Of a stretch of DNA of 33,934 nucleotides, positions 16,686-24,538 are shown piece by piece. The notes beneath the pieces are model-generated. The model was not told the origin of the DNA and made no database searches. It was given only the letters and a program-made list of their open reading frames with translations. Where the stretch lies: assembly GCA_030431075.1 (NCBI GenBank), contig JAUIJR010000008.1:1-33934 (forward strand). The letters are read 5' to 3'. Source of the stretch: Polyangia bacterium. GTDB lineage: Bacteria; Myxococcota_A; Polyangia; Nannocystales; Nannocystaceae. Position 1 is the stretch's first letter. Each line of letters begins with the position of its first letter. Both the position numbers and the translations under genes were made by a program.

Positions 16686-17195
16686 ATGTCCCGCGACCGC
16701 GCGCCCGCCAACCACATCGTTCGTGCTTCCGAGCTTCCGGCCGAAGCGACGATGCACCTGAGTCAGCCCCTCAACGAGAACTCGGAGCTGATCATGACGC
16801 GCCTGAGCGACCCGACGGGGCTGACGCACCTGGGCGTGTCCTTGGCGCGGGTGCCCCCGGGCAAGGAGAGCTTCGCCCTACACGTGCACAGCATCCAAGA
16901 AGAGTGGGTCTACGTGCTCTCGGGTCGCGGCAGCGTGCGCATCGACGACACCGAACTCCCGATCGGCCCCGGTGATTTTTTGGGCTTCCCGCCCAAGGGC
17001 CCCGCCCACCTCATTTGCAATGGCGGCGACGAAGACCTCGTCTTCTTGCAAGGCGGCGACCGTCGCCCCGGCGACCGCGTTCGATTTCCCGAGCACGGCC
17101 GCATCGCCTTCGAAGCCGAAGGCGGCACCATGGCCTTCGCCCTCGAGGCCGAGCTCGAGCGCCGGCCCTTTTCGGACTGGCTGGCGAAGAAGTAG
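16686..17195 (+). CDS. Cupin-domain protein
   Basis: The 169-residue protein holds one cupin fold. Motif 1 is 'HVHSIQEEWVYVLSGRGSVR' (H-x-H-x(3)-E-E and the closing Gly). Motif 2 is 'GPGDFLGFPPKGPAHLICNG', with a His in the usual metal position. It resembles small cupins of the mannose-6-phosphate-isomerase-like and sugar-nucleotide type, which bind a metal; the ligand is unknown. ATG at 16686 gives MSRDRAPANHIVRASELP, a natural start for these proteins; a longer frame upstream is unlikely. It converges on the LamG lipoprotein, with a hairpin between the stops. Confidence 0.85.
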   Translation: MSRDRAPANHIVRASELPAEATMHLSQPLNENSELIMTRLSDPTGLTHLGVSLARVPPGKESFALHVHSIQEEWVYVLSGRGSVRIDDTELPIGPGDFLGFPPKGPAHLICNGGDEDLVFLQGGDRRPGDRVRFPEHGRIAFEAEGGTMAFALEAELERRPFSDWLAKK

Positions 17196-17196
17196 C

Positions 17197-17228
17197 AGCG
17201 CCAAGCCCGGGCGTTTGGCCCGAGCGCT
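17197..17228. terminator. Hairpin between convergent cupin and LamG genes
   Basis: AGCGC (17197-17201) pairs with GCGCT (17224-17228), and inside it CGGGC (17208-17212) pairs with GCCCG (17218-17222) around GTTTG. It starts just after the cupin stop and reaches into the stop of the opposite gene, so it could end both transcripts. There is no U-tract. Confidence 0.4.
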
Positions 17229-18666
17229 ACGGACAGGTCGCCGGGCTCGCGGGCGGGGTGAAGTCGGTCATCCACGCCGCGATGCCTTTGCGGATCCGGA
17301 AGTCGTCGAGGAATCCACCGGTGGGGGAGGAGCCGCCGCTGCCCGGGCCGTACTCGTCGGTGCCGAAGTACAAGGCGCCGTCGCTGGTCGGCAGCGCCAT
17401 GTTGGAGGTATCGCTGTCGACCGCGACCCCGTCTCGATAGAGGGTGAAGCTCGTCCCCTCGCGCACCACCGCGAAGTGGTACCACTGGTCGTTTTGGAGG
17501 TCGCCGGCCGAGGCCAGCACCATGCTCGGCGTGCCCTCGATGCGGAAGTACATCGTGCTTTGCCAGGCCTGGCCGTAAAAGCGCCAGCCGACATCGCCGA
17601 CGCCGAACAGCACGTTGTTCGCGTTCACGTTCGCGACGCGGAACCAAAAGTCGACGGTGAAATCGCCGAAGCCCATGTCCACGTCGCTGCCCAAGATCGA
17701 GGTCGCGCCGTCGCCGTCGCCGTCGAAGTAGGCCGACTGGGCGTGCACGCCTTCGAGGGGGTTGATGACCGCGTCGCCTTGGATCTCTCCGGTCGCCGCC
17801 GCGCACAGGTCGTCGAACTGCGTCGTCGTGTCGAAGGGGTAGACGTGCGTGGCTACGGCTGCGCCGTCTCCGTCGCCGTCTCCGTCTCCGTCGCCATCTC
17901 CGTCTCCATCTCCATCTCCATCTCCATCTCCGTCGCCATCTCCGTCGCCGTCGCCATCTCCGTCTCCGTCTCCGTCGCCGTCGCCGTCGCCATCGCCGTC
18001 GCCATCGCCGTCGCCGTCGCCTTGAAGGGCCTCGCAGGCTCCGTCGACGCTGCAGGTCATGTCGGCTTCGCAGCTGCCGCAGGGTTCACCGCAGATGGGA
18101 TCCGGGCCGCACTCACGCGCGGGTGAGCAGCTCGCGTCTTGGGGGCAGGCGATGGTCTCGTTGCCGATCGAGATCGAGAAGGACTCGAAGGCGCCGGCCT
18201 CGTTGCCCTTCATCAGGGCGACTTGGAAGTCCAGGGTGCTGCCGGAGAGCTCGGCGTTGCTGGCCACCGAGAGTTGAAAGCTGTAGACCCAGCGGGCCGA
18301 CTCAGAGACGCCTGCGCGGGCGGCCGTGACCGGCACGCGAAACCAGATGTCCTCGCTGGGCAAGGCGAGCGCGACGTCTGTCACTTCGGAGGTCGGCTCG
18401 TAGTTCGAGGTGACGGTGACCGTCACGATCTGTCCGAGGCCCGCCGACAAGGGGGCGTAGACGGCCACGATCTGCGGGAAACTGTCGGCGTCCGGGTTGC
18501 CGGTGGGAATGGGCGTAGGCTCGGGATCGGCCGAGCCCACGTTCACCGGAGATGCCTCGGAGCCCGTCTCCCCTTCGGCGTTGCCTTTGGAGCCGCATCC
18601 CGACGTGGGAGTGATGGAGAAGAGAAGCCCACCCAAGGCCAAGCAAGAAAGTCGAGAGCGCAGCAC
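17227..18666 (-). CDS. LamG-domain lipoprotein on a Gly-Asp stalk
   Basis: The 479-residue protein has a signal peptide ending at TSGC (Cys24, then Gly-Ser). A Pro/Thr-rich linker precedes a beta-rich region (about 62-168, possibly Ig-like), then a Cys cluster (174-211) with 'ECGPDPICGEPCGSCEADMT'. A Gly-Asp repeat of about 26 units (216-268) follows. The C-terminal 210 residues form a LamG/concanavalin-like domain: 'AYFDGDGDGATS', 'GDFTVDFWFRV', 'DQWYHFAVVREGTSFTLYRD', 'GALYFGTDE' and 'GFLDDFRIRKGIA'. LamG domains usually bind glycans or proteins and need Ca2+. The protein is probably anchored in a membrane with the LamG module projecting. It is followed downstream only by the convergent cupin gene. 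Confidence 0.87.
   Translation of the reverse strand: MLRSRLSCLALGGLLFSITPTSGCGSKGNAEGETGSEASPVNVGSADPEPTPIPTGNPDADSFPQIVAVYAPLSAGLGQIVTVTVTSNYEPTSEVTDVALALPSEDIWFRVPVTAARAGVSESARWVYSFQLSVASNAELSGSTLDFQVALMKGNEAGAFESFSISIGNETIACPQDASCSPARECGPDPICGEPCGSCEADMTCSVDGACEALQGDGDGDGDGDGDGDGDGDGDGDGDGDGDGDGDGDGDGDGDGDGDGDGDGDGDGAAVATHVYPFDTTTQFDDLCAAATGEIQGDAVINPLEGVHAQSAYFDGDGDGATSILGSDVDMGFGDFTVDFWFRVANVNANNVLFGVGDVGWRFYGQAWQSTMYFRIEGTPSMVLASAGDLQNDQWYHFAVVREGTSFTLYRDGVAVDSDTSNMALPTSDGALYFGTDEYGPGSGGSSPTGGFLDDFRIRKGIAAWMTDFTPPASPATCP
17863..18021 (-). repeat. Gly-Asp coding repeat in the LamG lipoprotein
   Basis: About 26 Gly-Asp dipeptides. Codons alternate irregularly among GGC, GGA and GAC, GAT, so the DNA is an imperfect hexamer array while the protein repeat is exact. 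Confidence 0.92.
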
Positions 18667-18718
18667 GAGCTGAGGCTACGCCACCGGACTTTCGACTGAC
18701 AAACCGGTGGGTGGCCGG

Positions 18719-19627
18719 CTAGCAGCCCAGGGGTGGAAAGCTGACCAAGAGGGTCGACAGGGCGTGCAGGCGGGCCGCGGCCTCGAGTCGCTGGGCCCGC
18801 TCGTAGTCGCTGCAGGCGGGACACGGCCCATCGGCCGCTTTGGCCAGGACCTCCACCTCGAAACGCCAGGCCGAGAACTCTTCGCCGAAGGGGAAGTTGG
18901 CCGCGTAGGGACGCACTTGTTCGAAGAGCTCGACCACGCGGAGGTTCTCGGGATCGGCGTAGAACTCGGCCTCGCTCATCCCCTGAGAGGCCTCTTGCTC
19001 GGCCTTCGCTTCGACGAAGCGCGCCGCGAGCCACTCGAAGGTCTGTGGATCCGAAAGGGAGCGTCGCTCACCGACGCCGAGGGCCGCCACCTCCTCCAGG
19101 CTCGTCACGCCGTGCAGGTCCAAGAGCAGGCGGGCCTGCGCAGCCGAAGCCGTGCGCAAGGAGATCAAGCCCGCGCGCGACGATGCGTCGTGGGCGAAGC
19201 TCGTCTCGGGATCGAGGTGGGCCAGCTCGGACTCGATGACCGCGGCCAAGGCCACCCGATCCCCGAACGAGTTGGCGCTCGCGCTCAAGTCCCGGGCGGT
19301 GGCGACCATGCGCGCGCGCTCCGGCTCGGGCAGCCCCATCAGTGCCTCGTGCTGTGCTTGCCAGCGCTGCGCGCCCAACATGAGCGGGTCGGCGGGCGAG
19401 GGCCAGGGTCGATCCCAAAGCTGCGCGGCCGCCGGCGCCGGTGCCGGTTCCGGGCGCACCCCACTGGTTGCCCAGAGCGACTCCGAGGCCGGCTTGGCTT
19501 GCGTCGAGATGACGAGATCCTCGGTGGAGGCGACCTCCGTGCTGCGGGTGCCGGCGACGACGACGCTGGCGCCACCGATGACCAGGGCCACCGTCGTGGC
19601 GACGAAGAACTTGCGCTGCATGCTCAT
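18719..19627 (-). CDS. Exported protein of unknown function, third gene of the ECF sigma operon
   Basis: The 302-residue protein has an N-terminal hydrophobic segment (about 8-26, KFFVATTVALVIGGASVVVA), either a signal peptide or an anchor. A Pro/Ala linker (about 55-75) leads to a mainly helical domain. It ends with a short Cys pair in 'GPCPACSDYERAQRLEAAAR' and a terminal Cys. I recognise no family; the R..E/A-rich helices loosely recall lipase-chaperone-like proteins, too weakly to assign. Two ATGs occur; GGAAG lies seven bases before the second (residue 3), so the start may be at 19621. It follows the anti-sigma gene by 30 bases and is probably a partner or target of that system. Confidence 0.7.
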   Translation of the reverse strand: MSMQRKFFVATTVALVIGGASVVVAGTRSTEVASTEDLVISTQAKPASESLWATSGVRPEPAPAPAAAQLWDRPWPSPADPLMLGAQRWQAQHEALMGLPEPERARMVATARDLSASANSFGDRVALAAVIESELAHLDPETSFAHDASSRAGLISLRTASAAQARLLLDLHGVTSLEEVAALGVGERRSLSDPQTFEWLAARFVEAKAEQEASQGMSEAEFYADPENLRVVELFEQVRPYAANFPFGEEFSAWRFEVEVLAKAADGPCPACSDYERAQRLEAAARLHALSTLLVSFPPLGC

Positions 19628-19657
19628 GCTTCCAAGGACGGGCCAGGCGGCGAAGTG

Positions 19658-20455
19658 TTAGCCGTCGCGGCGACGCGCCTCGAGACCCTCGCAGCGCAGA
19701 GGCTCCCAGCCGGCCACGGGTAGTCGCGTCGGGGCGGCCGTACACCGCGCACCGGGCCCGAGCTCAAAGCTGCGTTCCCCCTCGCGCACCCGCAGCTGCC
19801 CGCGCTCGACCTCGAGTTCGAGGGGCGCGTCGGGTCGCGCCACCAGGCGCAGACGTGCCGCGCCGGTCTCCAACTGCAGCTCGCCCACCGACAAAGCCCA
19901 CGCCCGGCCGTCGCTCCGCTCCGTTAGGTCCGCCCACAAGCTGCCGCCCACGAGTCGAAGGCTGCGCGCGGCGTGCTCCACTTTGCTGGCACCGTGCAGC
20001 TCGACGACGGCCGGCCCGGCCCGGAGTCGAGCGCTCTGATCGGCGGCGGTCTCGACCACGGCCGGGCCGTCCAAGGCCTGCCCCTCGCCGGACTCGGCGC
20101 TTTGGCAGTCGGGATCTTCGTCGAGATACTCCACGGTCCAACGGGGTGCCTTGAGGGCGCGCGGCTCGACCTGCACCGAGGCGCGGGGGCCCTCGGCCCC
20201 CGAGTTCTCATCGTCTCGATGCAGCGCGAACCAAGCCAGCGCCATGCTCAGGGTGAACAGAGCCAAGGCGGCGGCGAGGGCCCAAAGCCGGCGTTGATCG
20301 AGAGCCCGCGGGCGTGCCTCGAGCTCCAGGGTCGGCAAGCGCGCCGGCGCCCGGAACTCCCGCAAGCTCGCCTCGAGGGCGTCGAGCTCCGCGTCGAGCG
20401 GCGCTTCGCCCCGTCGCTGCGGATCCCAAAGTCGTGCGTCATCGCCTTCGATCAT
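19658..20455 (-). CDS. Anti-sigma factor with one TM segment and a FecR-like domain
   Basis: The 265-residue protein begins MIEGDDARLWDPQRRGEAPL; a short acidic cytoplasmic N-terminus (1-55) is followed by one TM helix (about 56-78). A periplasmic segment has the FecR-type beta repeats (about 135-240): 'SARLRAGPAVVELHGASKVE', 'LRLVGGSLWADLTER' and 'LELEVERGQLRVREGERSFE'. There is no HxxxCxxC zinc motif, so it is not a ZAS-type anti-sigma. Its ATG overlaps the sigma stop (ATGA), a standard sign of a sigma/anti-sigma pair. It should hold the sigma at the membrane and sense an envelope signal through the FecR domain, which is an inference from gene order and family. Confidence 0.8.
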   Translation of the reverse strand: MIEGDDARLWDPQRRGEAPLDAELDALEASLREFRAPARLPTLELEARPRALDQRRLWALAAALALFTLSMALAWFALHRDDENSGAEGPRASVQVEPRALKAPRWTVEYLDEDPDCQSAESGEGQALDGPAVVETAADQSARLRAGPAVVELHGASKVEHAARSLRLVGGSLWADLTERSDGRAWALSVGELQLETGAARLRLVARPDAPLELEVERGQLRVREGERSFELGPGARCTAAPTRLPVAGWEPLRCEGLEARRRDG

Positions 20456-21069
20456 CTCGTCTCCTCTCGGGCGGCCAGCTCGGCGCGCAGTCTTTCGAGA
20501 CCACGGTGCAAGTTCACGCGCACCGAGCCCGGCGTGAGCCCACTGCGCGCGGCGATCTCCGGGCCGCTCATGCCCTCGACCAAGCGCATCAACAAGGTCT
20601 CGCGGTAGGCGGGCGGCAGCTTGGCGATCGCATCGAAGACCTCGAGCGCCTCCAGGCGCGGGGCCATGGGGGCGCTGCGCTCGGGCATCGGTCCGCGCGG
20701 ACGTTCGCGGCGGTGGTGGTCTCGGCAGCGATTGCGGGCCGACTGCATCAGCCACGGCGCGAAGCGAGTGGCGTCCCGCAGCTGGTCGAGTCGCTGCCAG
20801 GCCTGCAAGAACACCTCTTGGCTCAGGTCCTCGGCGTGCGACCAGCCCGCGTGGGCCAGGACCACGCAGCGCACGGCGCGGCCATAGCGTTGGTAGAGGG
20901 CCTGAAAGGCCGCCGCGTCACCGGCTTGGGCCGCGCGCACCCACTGGCTCTCCCGCTCGAGATCGTCGTGATCACCGAGATCACCCCGATCACCGAGATC
21001 CGGGGTGTCCTGCGGCTCCGAGCGTGTCGGAGCGTCTGCCTGCTCGCGGGTCGATTCCAATCGGCGCAC
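20452..21069 (-). CDS. ECF-type RNA polymerase sigma factor
   Basis: The 205-residue protein has region 2 (about 45-115; 'YQRYGRAVRCVVLAHAGWSH', 'DLSQEVFLQAWQRLDQL', 'FAPWLMQSARNRCRDHHRRE') and region 4 (about 140-195; 'LPPAYRETLLMRLVEGMSGP', 'SVRVNLHRGLERLR'). It lacks regions 1 and 3, as ECF sigmas do. An acidic extension of about 40 residues (Asp-rich, with a GDRGDLGDHDD stretch) precedes region 2. The start is a GTG at 21069. An ECF-like promoter lies just upstream (21085-21111), consistent with autoregulation. It is coupled by ATGA overlap to its FecR-type anti-sigma. Confidence 0.92.
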   Translation of the reverse strand: MRRLESTREQADAPTRSEPQDTPDLGDRGDLGDHDDLERESQWVRAAQAGDAAAFQALYQRYGRAVRCVVLAHAGWSHAEDLSQEVFLQAWQRLDQLRDATRFAPWLMQSARNRCRDHHRRERPRGPMPERSAPMAPRLEALEVFDAIAKLPPAYRETLLMRLVEGMSGPEIAARSGLTPGSVRVNLHRGLERLRAELAAREETR

Positions 21070-21084
21070 GCCTTCTCGAGTCCT

Positions 21085-21111
21085 GACGCAAGCGAGAGCC
21101 GAGCGTTATCC
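21085..21111 (-). promoter_or_regulatory. ECF-type promoter upstream of the sigma gene
   Basis: On the coding strand, GGATAAC is followed by exactly 16 bases and then CGTC. ECF sigmas typically use a -35 with AAC and a -10 with CGTC at 16-17 bases. It lies 16 bases upstream of the GTG at 21069, between the thioredoxin-like gene and the sigma gene, so it fits an autoregulated promoter for the three-gene operon. Confidence 0.6.
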
Positions 21112-21126
21112 GGGGCCCCCGACTTT

Positions 21127-21786
21127 TTAACTCGCGCTCGCGCGCTCGGCGAGTAGCGACTCGATCGCGCTCACCGCGTCGTCGTAGTCGGCGCGGCACT
21201 GTTCGTGGTCGGCCGGGCCATCGGGGTGAAACTCGGGGCCCGGGTGCACCCAACGGATCCGTCCTTCGGCGTCGATCAAAAAGCTCACCGAGGTGGCCTT
21301 GCGCTCGCCCTCGCCCGACGCGAGCCACCAGCGCTCCAGCGTGTCCCAACGCGCATCGCTGGCGATCGAGAACTCCATGCCGAGCTCCTTGGCCCTCGCG
21401 GCGACCGCGTCGAGGTCGACGGAGCTGCCGCGCGGCTTGGGGTGGAAGATGCCCACGACTTCGAGGCCCTGGTCGGCGTAGCGCTCGTGCAAAGCGCTCA
21501 GGCCCGGCGCGCTGGCCTCGCAAAATGGGCAGGTATCCGTCCAAAAGCGGACCAAAAGGACCTTGCCGCGCATCGAGGCCAAGCTGCGGGCCTCGCCGTC
21601 GAACCACACGAGATCCTCGGCGAAGGGCGAGGCCGGCTGTCCGACGAGCTCCGCGCCGCCGCGAGAGCTGGGGACGGATCCGGTCGCAAGCGGCTCGACC
21701 TCGGCCTCGCTCGCGGCGGGGGCGCTGGGGCGCTGACACCCGAGGGCGAGTAGCGCGAGCACGAAGCAGACCCTCGAGAGGAACAT
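21127..21786 (-). CDS. Thioredoxin-like (TlpA/AhpC-TSA) lipoprotein
   Basis: The 219-residue protein has a short signal peptide with a good lipobox (LLALGC, Cys17, then Gln-Arg). A linker and a thioredoxin fold follow, with the redox motif W-T-D-T-C86-P-F-C89, 'GKVLLVRFW' and 'VSFLIDAEGRIRWVHPGPEF' near the end. It should face the periplasm and reduce or exchange disulfides, as TlpA/ResA proteins do; several Cys-rich exported proteins encoded nearby are possible clients, which is speculation. It lies 57 bases ahead of the sigma gene on the same strand but the ECF promoter falls between them. Confidence 0.88.
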   Translation of the reverse strand: MFLSRVCFVLALLALGCQRPSAPAASEAEVEPLATGSVPSSRGGAELVGQPASPFAEDLVWFDGEARSLASMRGKVLLVRFWTDTCPFCEASAPGLSALHERYADQGLEVVGIFHPKPRGSSVDLDAVAARAKELGMEFSIASDARWDTLERWWLASGEGERKATSVSFLIDAEGRIRWVHPGPEFHPDGPADHEQCRADYDDAVSAIESLLAERASAS

Positions 21787-21845
21787 TGACGCAAGCTAGC
21801 AGGCCGATCGCGTCGGCGCCCGCGCCGAGCCTGTTAGGCTGGGTC

Positions 21846-22508
21846 GTGGACGGCGCTTCGGATCTCGGCGGGCCGGTCGCGTCACGCTGGCGCGAGCTCA
21901 TGCGGCGCGGCGAGCTCGACCACGCGCAGCTGCGCGCGAGCTTGCGCGCACTCCCGGAAGCGCAGCTCGAGGCCTGGGTCGACGCGCGCTGGGGACCGGC
22001 CGAAGCGGCGCACCCCGACGCTCCCCTCCCCCGCGGCAGTGTTCCCTACCTGCCTTGCCCGGCGGCGACCGTCCTTTACGCCCTCGAGCGCACCCAAGTG
22101 GCGGCCGACCAGGTCTTCGTCGATCTCGGCTCGGGGCTCGGCCGGGTCGCCTTCATGGCGCGGCTGCTCACCGGCGCCGGCGCCATGGGGGTGGAGCTTC
22201 AAGCCGACTTGGTGCGCGAGTCCCAGCGCCGCGCCGATGCCCTCGAGCTCCCCCACCTCCGCTTCATCGAAGGCGACGCCAGTCGACTGGCCGAGCGCCT
22301 CGCCCTCGCCTCCGTCTTTTTCATGTACTGCCCCTTTTCGGGCGAGCCCTTGCGTCGAGTTCAGGCCGCCTTGCAAGGCCACGCGCGCCGCCGCCAGAGC
22401 TGGCTGTGCTGTGTGGACATGCCGCGCTTGCAGATCGAGGGCTTCGAGTCGGTGCACAGCGAGCGACCTGAGCTCGACCTTTATCGAAGCCGCTCGCGGC
22501 GTGGGTGA
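21846..22508 (+). CDS. SAM-dependent methyltransferase (DOT1-like motif I)
   Basis: The 220-residue protein is read from GTG 21846; an ATG at 21900 is possible. An N-terminal helical part with 'RGELDHAQLRASLRALPEAQ' precedes the Rossmann domain. Motif I is 'VFVDLGSGLGRVAFMARLLT', followed by 'GAMGVELQADLVRESQRRAD', an order found in DOT1-like and related methyltransferases. 'RFIEGDASRL' and 'ASVFFMYCPFSG' supply the next motifs. The substrate is unknown. The gene is divergent from the thioredoxin-like gene across 59 bases. Confidence 0.75.
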   Translation: MDGASDLGGPVASRWRELMRRGELDHAQLRASLRALPEAQLEAWVDARWGPAEAAHPDAPLPRGSVPYLPCPAATVLYALERTQVAADQVFVDLGSGLGRVAFMARLLTGAGAMGVELQADLVRESQRRADALELPHLRFIEGDASRLAERLALASVFFMYCPFSGEPLRRVQAALQGHARRRQSWLCCVDMPRLQIEGFESVHSERPELDLYRSRSRRG

Positions 22509-22543
22509 AGGCGACGCGTGTACGCAAGTGCCTACCTGATCTT

Positions 22544-22585
22544 GCGCGGCATCAATTTTGCGCGGCGCTGATTTTACGCGGCACC
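22544..22585. repeat. Tandem 16-base repeats upstream of a small membrane gene
   Basis: GCGCGGCATCAATTTT (22544-22559) is followed directly by GCGCGGCGCTGATTTT (22560-22575) and then a third partial copy ACGCGGCACC (22576-22585). A 16-base pitch is about one and a half helical turns. This may be a binding-site array. Confidence 0.6.
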
Positions 22586-22600
22586 TTTACAAGGCCACTG

Positions 22601-22620
22601 GGCGGAGCTAGAACTCCGCC
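22601..22620 (+). promoter_or_regulatory. Hairpin directly before a GTG start
   Basis: GGCGGAG (22601-22607) and CTCCGCC (22614-22620) form a perfect 7-base stem with a 6-base loop. It ends one base before the GTG at 22621 and includes the only Shine-Dalgarno-like GGAG, so folding could mask the ribosome site. Confidence 0.45.
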
Positions 22621-23106
22621 GTGGGTTCCTCCCCTTCGCGCGTAGCGACACCGGCCGGGTCTTCGGACCCGGACGCGTCGCCCCGAGCGGGACGCTTCTT
22701 GCAGCAGATCTGGACCTACCTCGGCCTGCTCTTGTTGAGTTTTTCGGTGGCCCGCGGTGGGGTCGCCGACCTCTCCGATCGTGCCCAGAACGCCTCCGAG
22801 ACGGCCTTTGCGCTGCAATCGGCGGCCACCCAGGCCCGCACGGAAGTCGACGGCGAGGCCCACTTCGTGGCCCCCCACGGACCGAAGCTGCCGGCCCAGA
22901 CGGCCGAACTCGAGACCACTGCCTCCGAGCCCGAGAGCGAAGACGACGACAGCGCAGACGAGCGAGTCTTTGTCGCGTCCGCCGCGGAGCTCGGCGAAGC
23001 TCGCGACCCTCGTCGCGTCGGCGACCTGCACGACGACCCTTCGCGGATGGCCGGCGCCCCTGATGGCGCCCTGCCCTTTGCGCGCGGTCCTCCGGCGTCG
23101 GCCTAA
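22621..23106 (+). CDS. Hypothetical membrane protein with an acidic tail
   Basis: The 161-residue protein is read from a GTG at 22621. One hydrophobic helix lies at about 27-46 (RFLQQIWTYLGLLLLSFSVA), followed by a soluble region rich in Ala, Glu and Asp ('TTASEPESEDDDSADE'). There is no recognisable domain. The start is preceded by a hairpin and by tandem repeats, which argues for a regulated gene. The opposite-strand frame over the same bases is less convincing. It precedes the efflux operon by 239 bases on the same strand; no functional link is shown. Confidence 0.55.
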   Translation: MGSSPSRVATPAGSSDPDASPRAGRFLQQIWTYLGLLLLSFSVARGGVADLSDRAQNASETAFALQSAATQARTEVDGEAHFVAPHGPKLPAQTAELETTASEPESEDDDSADERVFVASAAELGEARDPRRVGDLHDDPSRMAGAPDGALPFARGPPASA

Positions 23107-23345
23107 CCCGCCCGCGCTCGGTCGGCCGTCTCGGCTCGACTGAGTCGTCCTCGGCGCCCTTGCTCCGTCCCTACTTCGTCCTCACTTCGTTGAGGCGCGA
23201 CGAGGCCGCACGGGCGACGCCCCACGAGCGAATCGCCGCGACTTGCCACGCGCTCCCCATCCATCTGGGAGGGACAGCCGCGAGCGTGCGCGCGACCCAT
23301 GGATCCTTTTCCCCGGGCTGCATTGGCCCGACGGCCCCATCCGAT

Positions 23346-24500
23346 ATGAACTCGAGTCGACCCCCTATCTCCACTTTTTGCTCAGCTCTTTGCATCGCTG
23401 CGCTGTGCGGCGCGCCTTCGATCGGCTGCTCCACCTCCGCGGCCAAAGAGGGCGGAGAGCACGGCGAAAGCTTCGCCCTCGTCGCCACCCACCCGATGCA
23501 AAGCGACGTCCAAACGACCCAAGAGTACGTCTGTCAGATCCACGCGCAGCGGCATATCGAGCTGCGCGCCATCGAACCCGGCTACCTCGAGGAGGTCACG
23601 GTTCAAGAGGGGCAGTCGGTGCAAGCGGGGCAGCTGATGTTCGAGATCATGCCCGTCATCTACAAGGCGCGGCTACATGCCGATCAGGCGGAGCTGCAGC
23701 ACGCGGACATCACCTTGCGAAACACCAAGAAGCTCTTCGAGAAGAACGTGGTGTCCGATCAGGAGCTGGCCCTCGCCGAGGCTGAGCGTGCCCGCGCGAA
23801 GGCGAAAGTGGCGCTGGCTTCGGCCGAGCTGAAGTTCACGGAGATCCGCGCGCCCTTCTCCGGGATCATGGACCGCCAGTACGAACAGCAAGGCAGCTTG
23901 CTCGAAGAGGGGGCCGTCCTCACCACCATCTCGGACAACACCGTGATGTGGGTCTACTTCAACGTGCCGGAGGCCGACTACCTCGACTTCCGGATGCGCC
24001 CCGGGGCGGTCGACCCCCAGCAGCCGCAGCGGCTTACTTTGCCGGGGGCCGACATCCAACTGCGTCTCGCCAACGCCGAGATCTTCGACCATCGCGCCGG
24101 GGACACGCTCACCATCGAGTCCGAGTTCGACAACGAGACCGGCAACATTCAGTTCCGCGCCGACTTCCCGAACCCCGAGGGACTCTTGCGGCACGGACAG
24201 ACCGGGACACTACTGCTCCACGAGACCCTCGCCGACGCGATCGTGATTCCGCAACGCGCGGTCTTCGAGATCCTCGACAAGCACTACGTCTACGTCTTGG
24301 ACGAGGCGGGGATCGTCCATCAACGCGCGATCCAGATCGCCTACGAGAAAGACGACATCTTCGTCGTCGAGCGCGGGCTGACGGTCGACGACACGATCCT
24401 CCTCGACGGCGTCCGGCAGGTTCACGACGGGGTGCAGGTCGAAGCCGAGATCCGTCCCGCGGAAGAGGTTCTCGCCCACCTCAAGCACCACGCCGAGTAG
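23346..24500 (+). CDS. RND efflux periplasmic adaptor (membrane fusion protein, AcrA/MexA type), lipoprotein
   Basis: The 384-residue protein starts MNSSRPPISTFCSALCIAAL and has a lipobox-like GAPSIGC before residue 30. The adaptor domains follow in order: 'SDVQTTQEYVCQIHAQRHIE' and a lipoyl half ('GYLEEVTVQEGQSVQAGQLM'), a long coiled hairpin ('KKLFEKNVVSDQELALAEAE'), the second lipoyl half ('APFSGIMDRQYEQQGSLLEE'), and the beta-barrel and membrane-proximal parts ('GTLLLHETLADAIVIPQRAV'). It links the RND pump with the outer-membrane factor. The start 23346 fits the signal peptide; the frame extends upstream without coding character. It is first of three genes, 38 bases before the pump. Confidence 0.9.
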   Translation: MNSSRPPISTFCSALCIAALCGAPSIGCSTSAAKEGGEHGESFALVATHPMQSDVQTTQEYVCQIHAQRHIELRAIEPGYLEEVTVQEGQSVQAGQLMFEIMPVIYKARLHADQAELQHADITLRNTKKLFEKNVVSDQELALAEAERARAKAKVALASAELKFTEIRAPFSGIMDRQYEQQGSLLEEGAVLTTISDNTVMWVYFNVPEADYLDFRMRPGAVDPQQPQRLTLPGADIQLRLANAEIFDHRAGDTLTIESEFDNETGNIQFRADFPNPEGLLRHGQTGTLLLHETLADAIVIPQRAVFEILDKHYVYVLDEAGIVHQRAIQIAYEKDDIFVVERGLTVDDTILLDGVRQVHDGVQVEAEIRPAEEVLAHLKHHAE

Positions 24501-24538
24501 CCGAGTCGCCGCACGCACTTCACCGAGAGCAGGCCAAG

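Noticed and set aside
21787..21810. ECF promoter before the thioredoxin-like gene
   Set aside because: CGTC is present but sits against the ATG, and no AAC lies 16-17 bases further upstream.
22552..23031. Leftward open frame of 159 residues
   Set aside because: It covers the repeat and hairpin region and lacks a believable start; the rightward frame has a clear TM helix.
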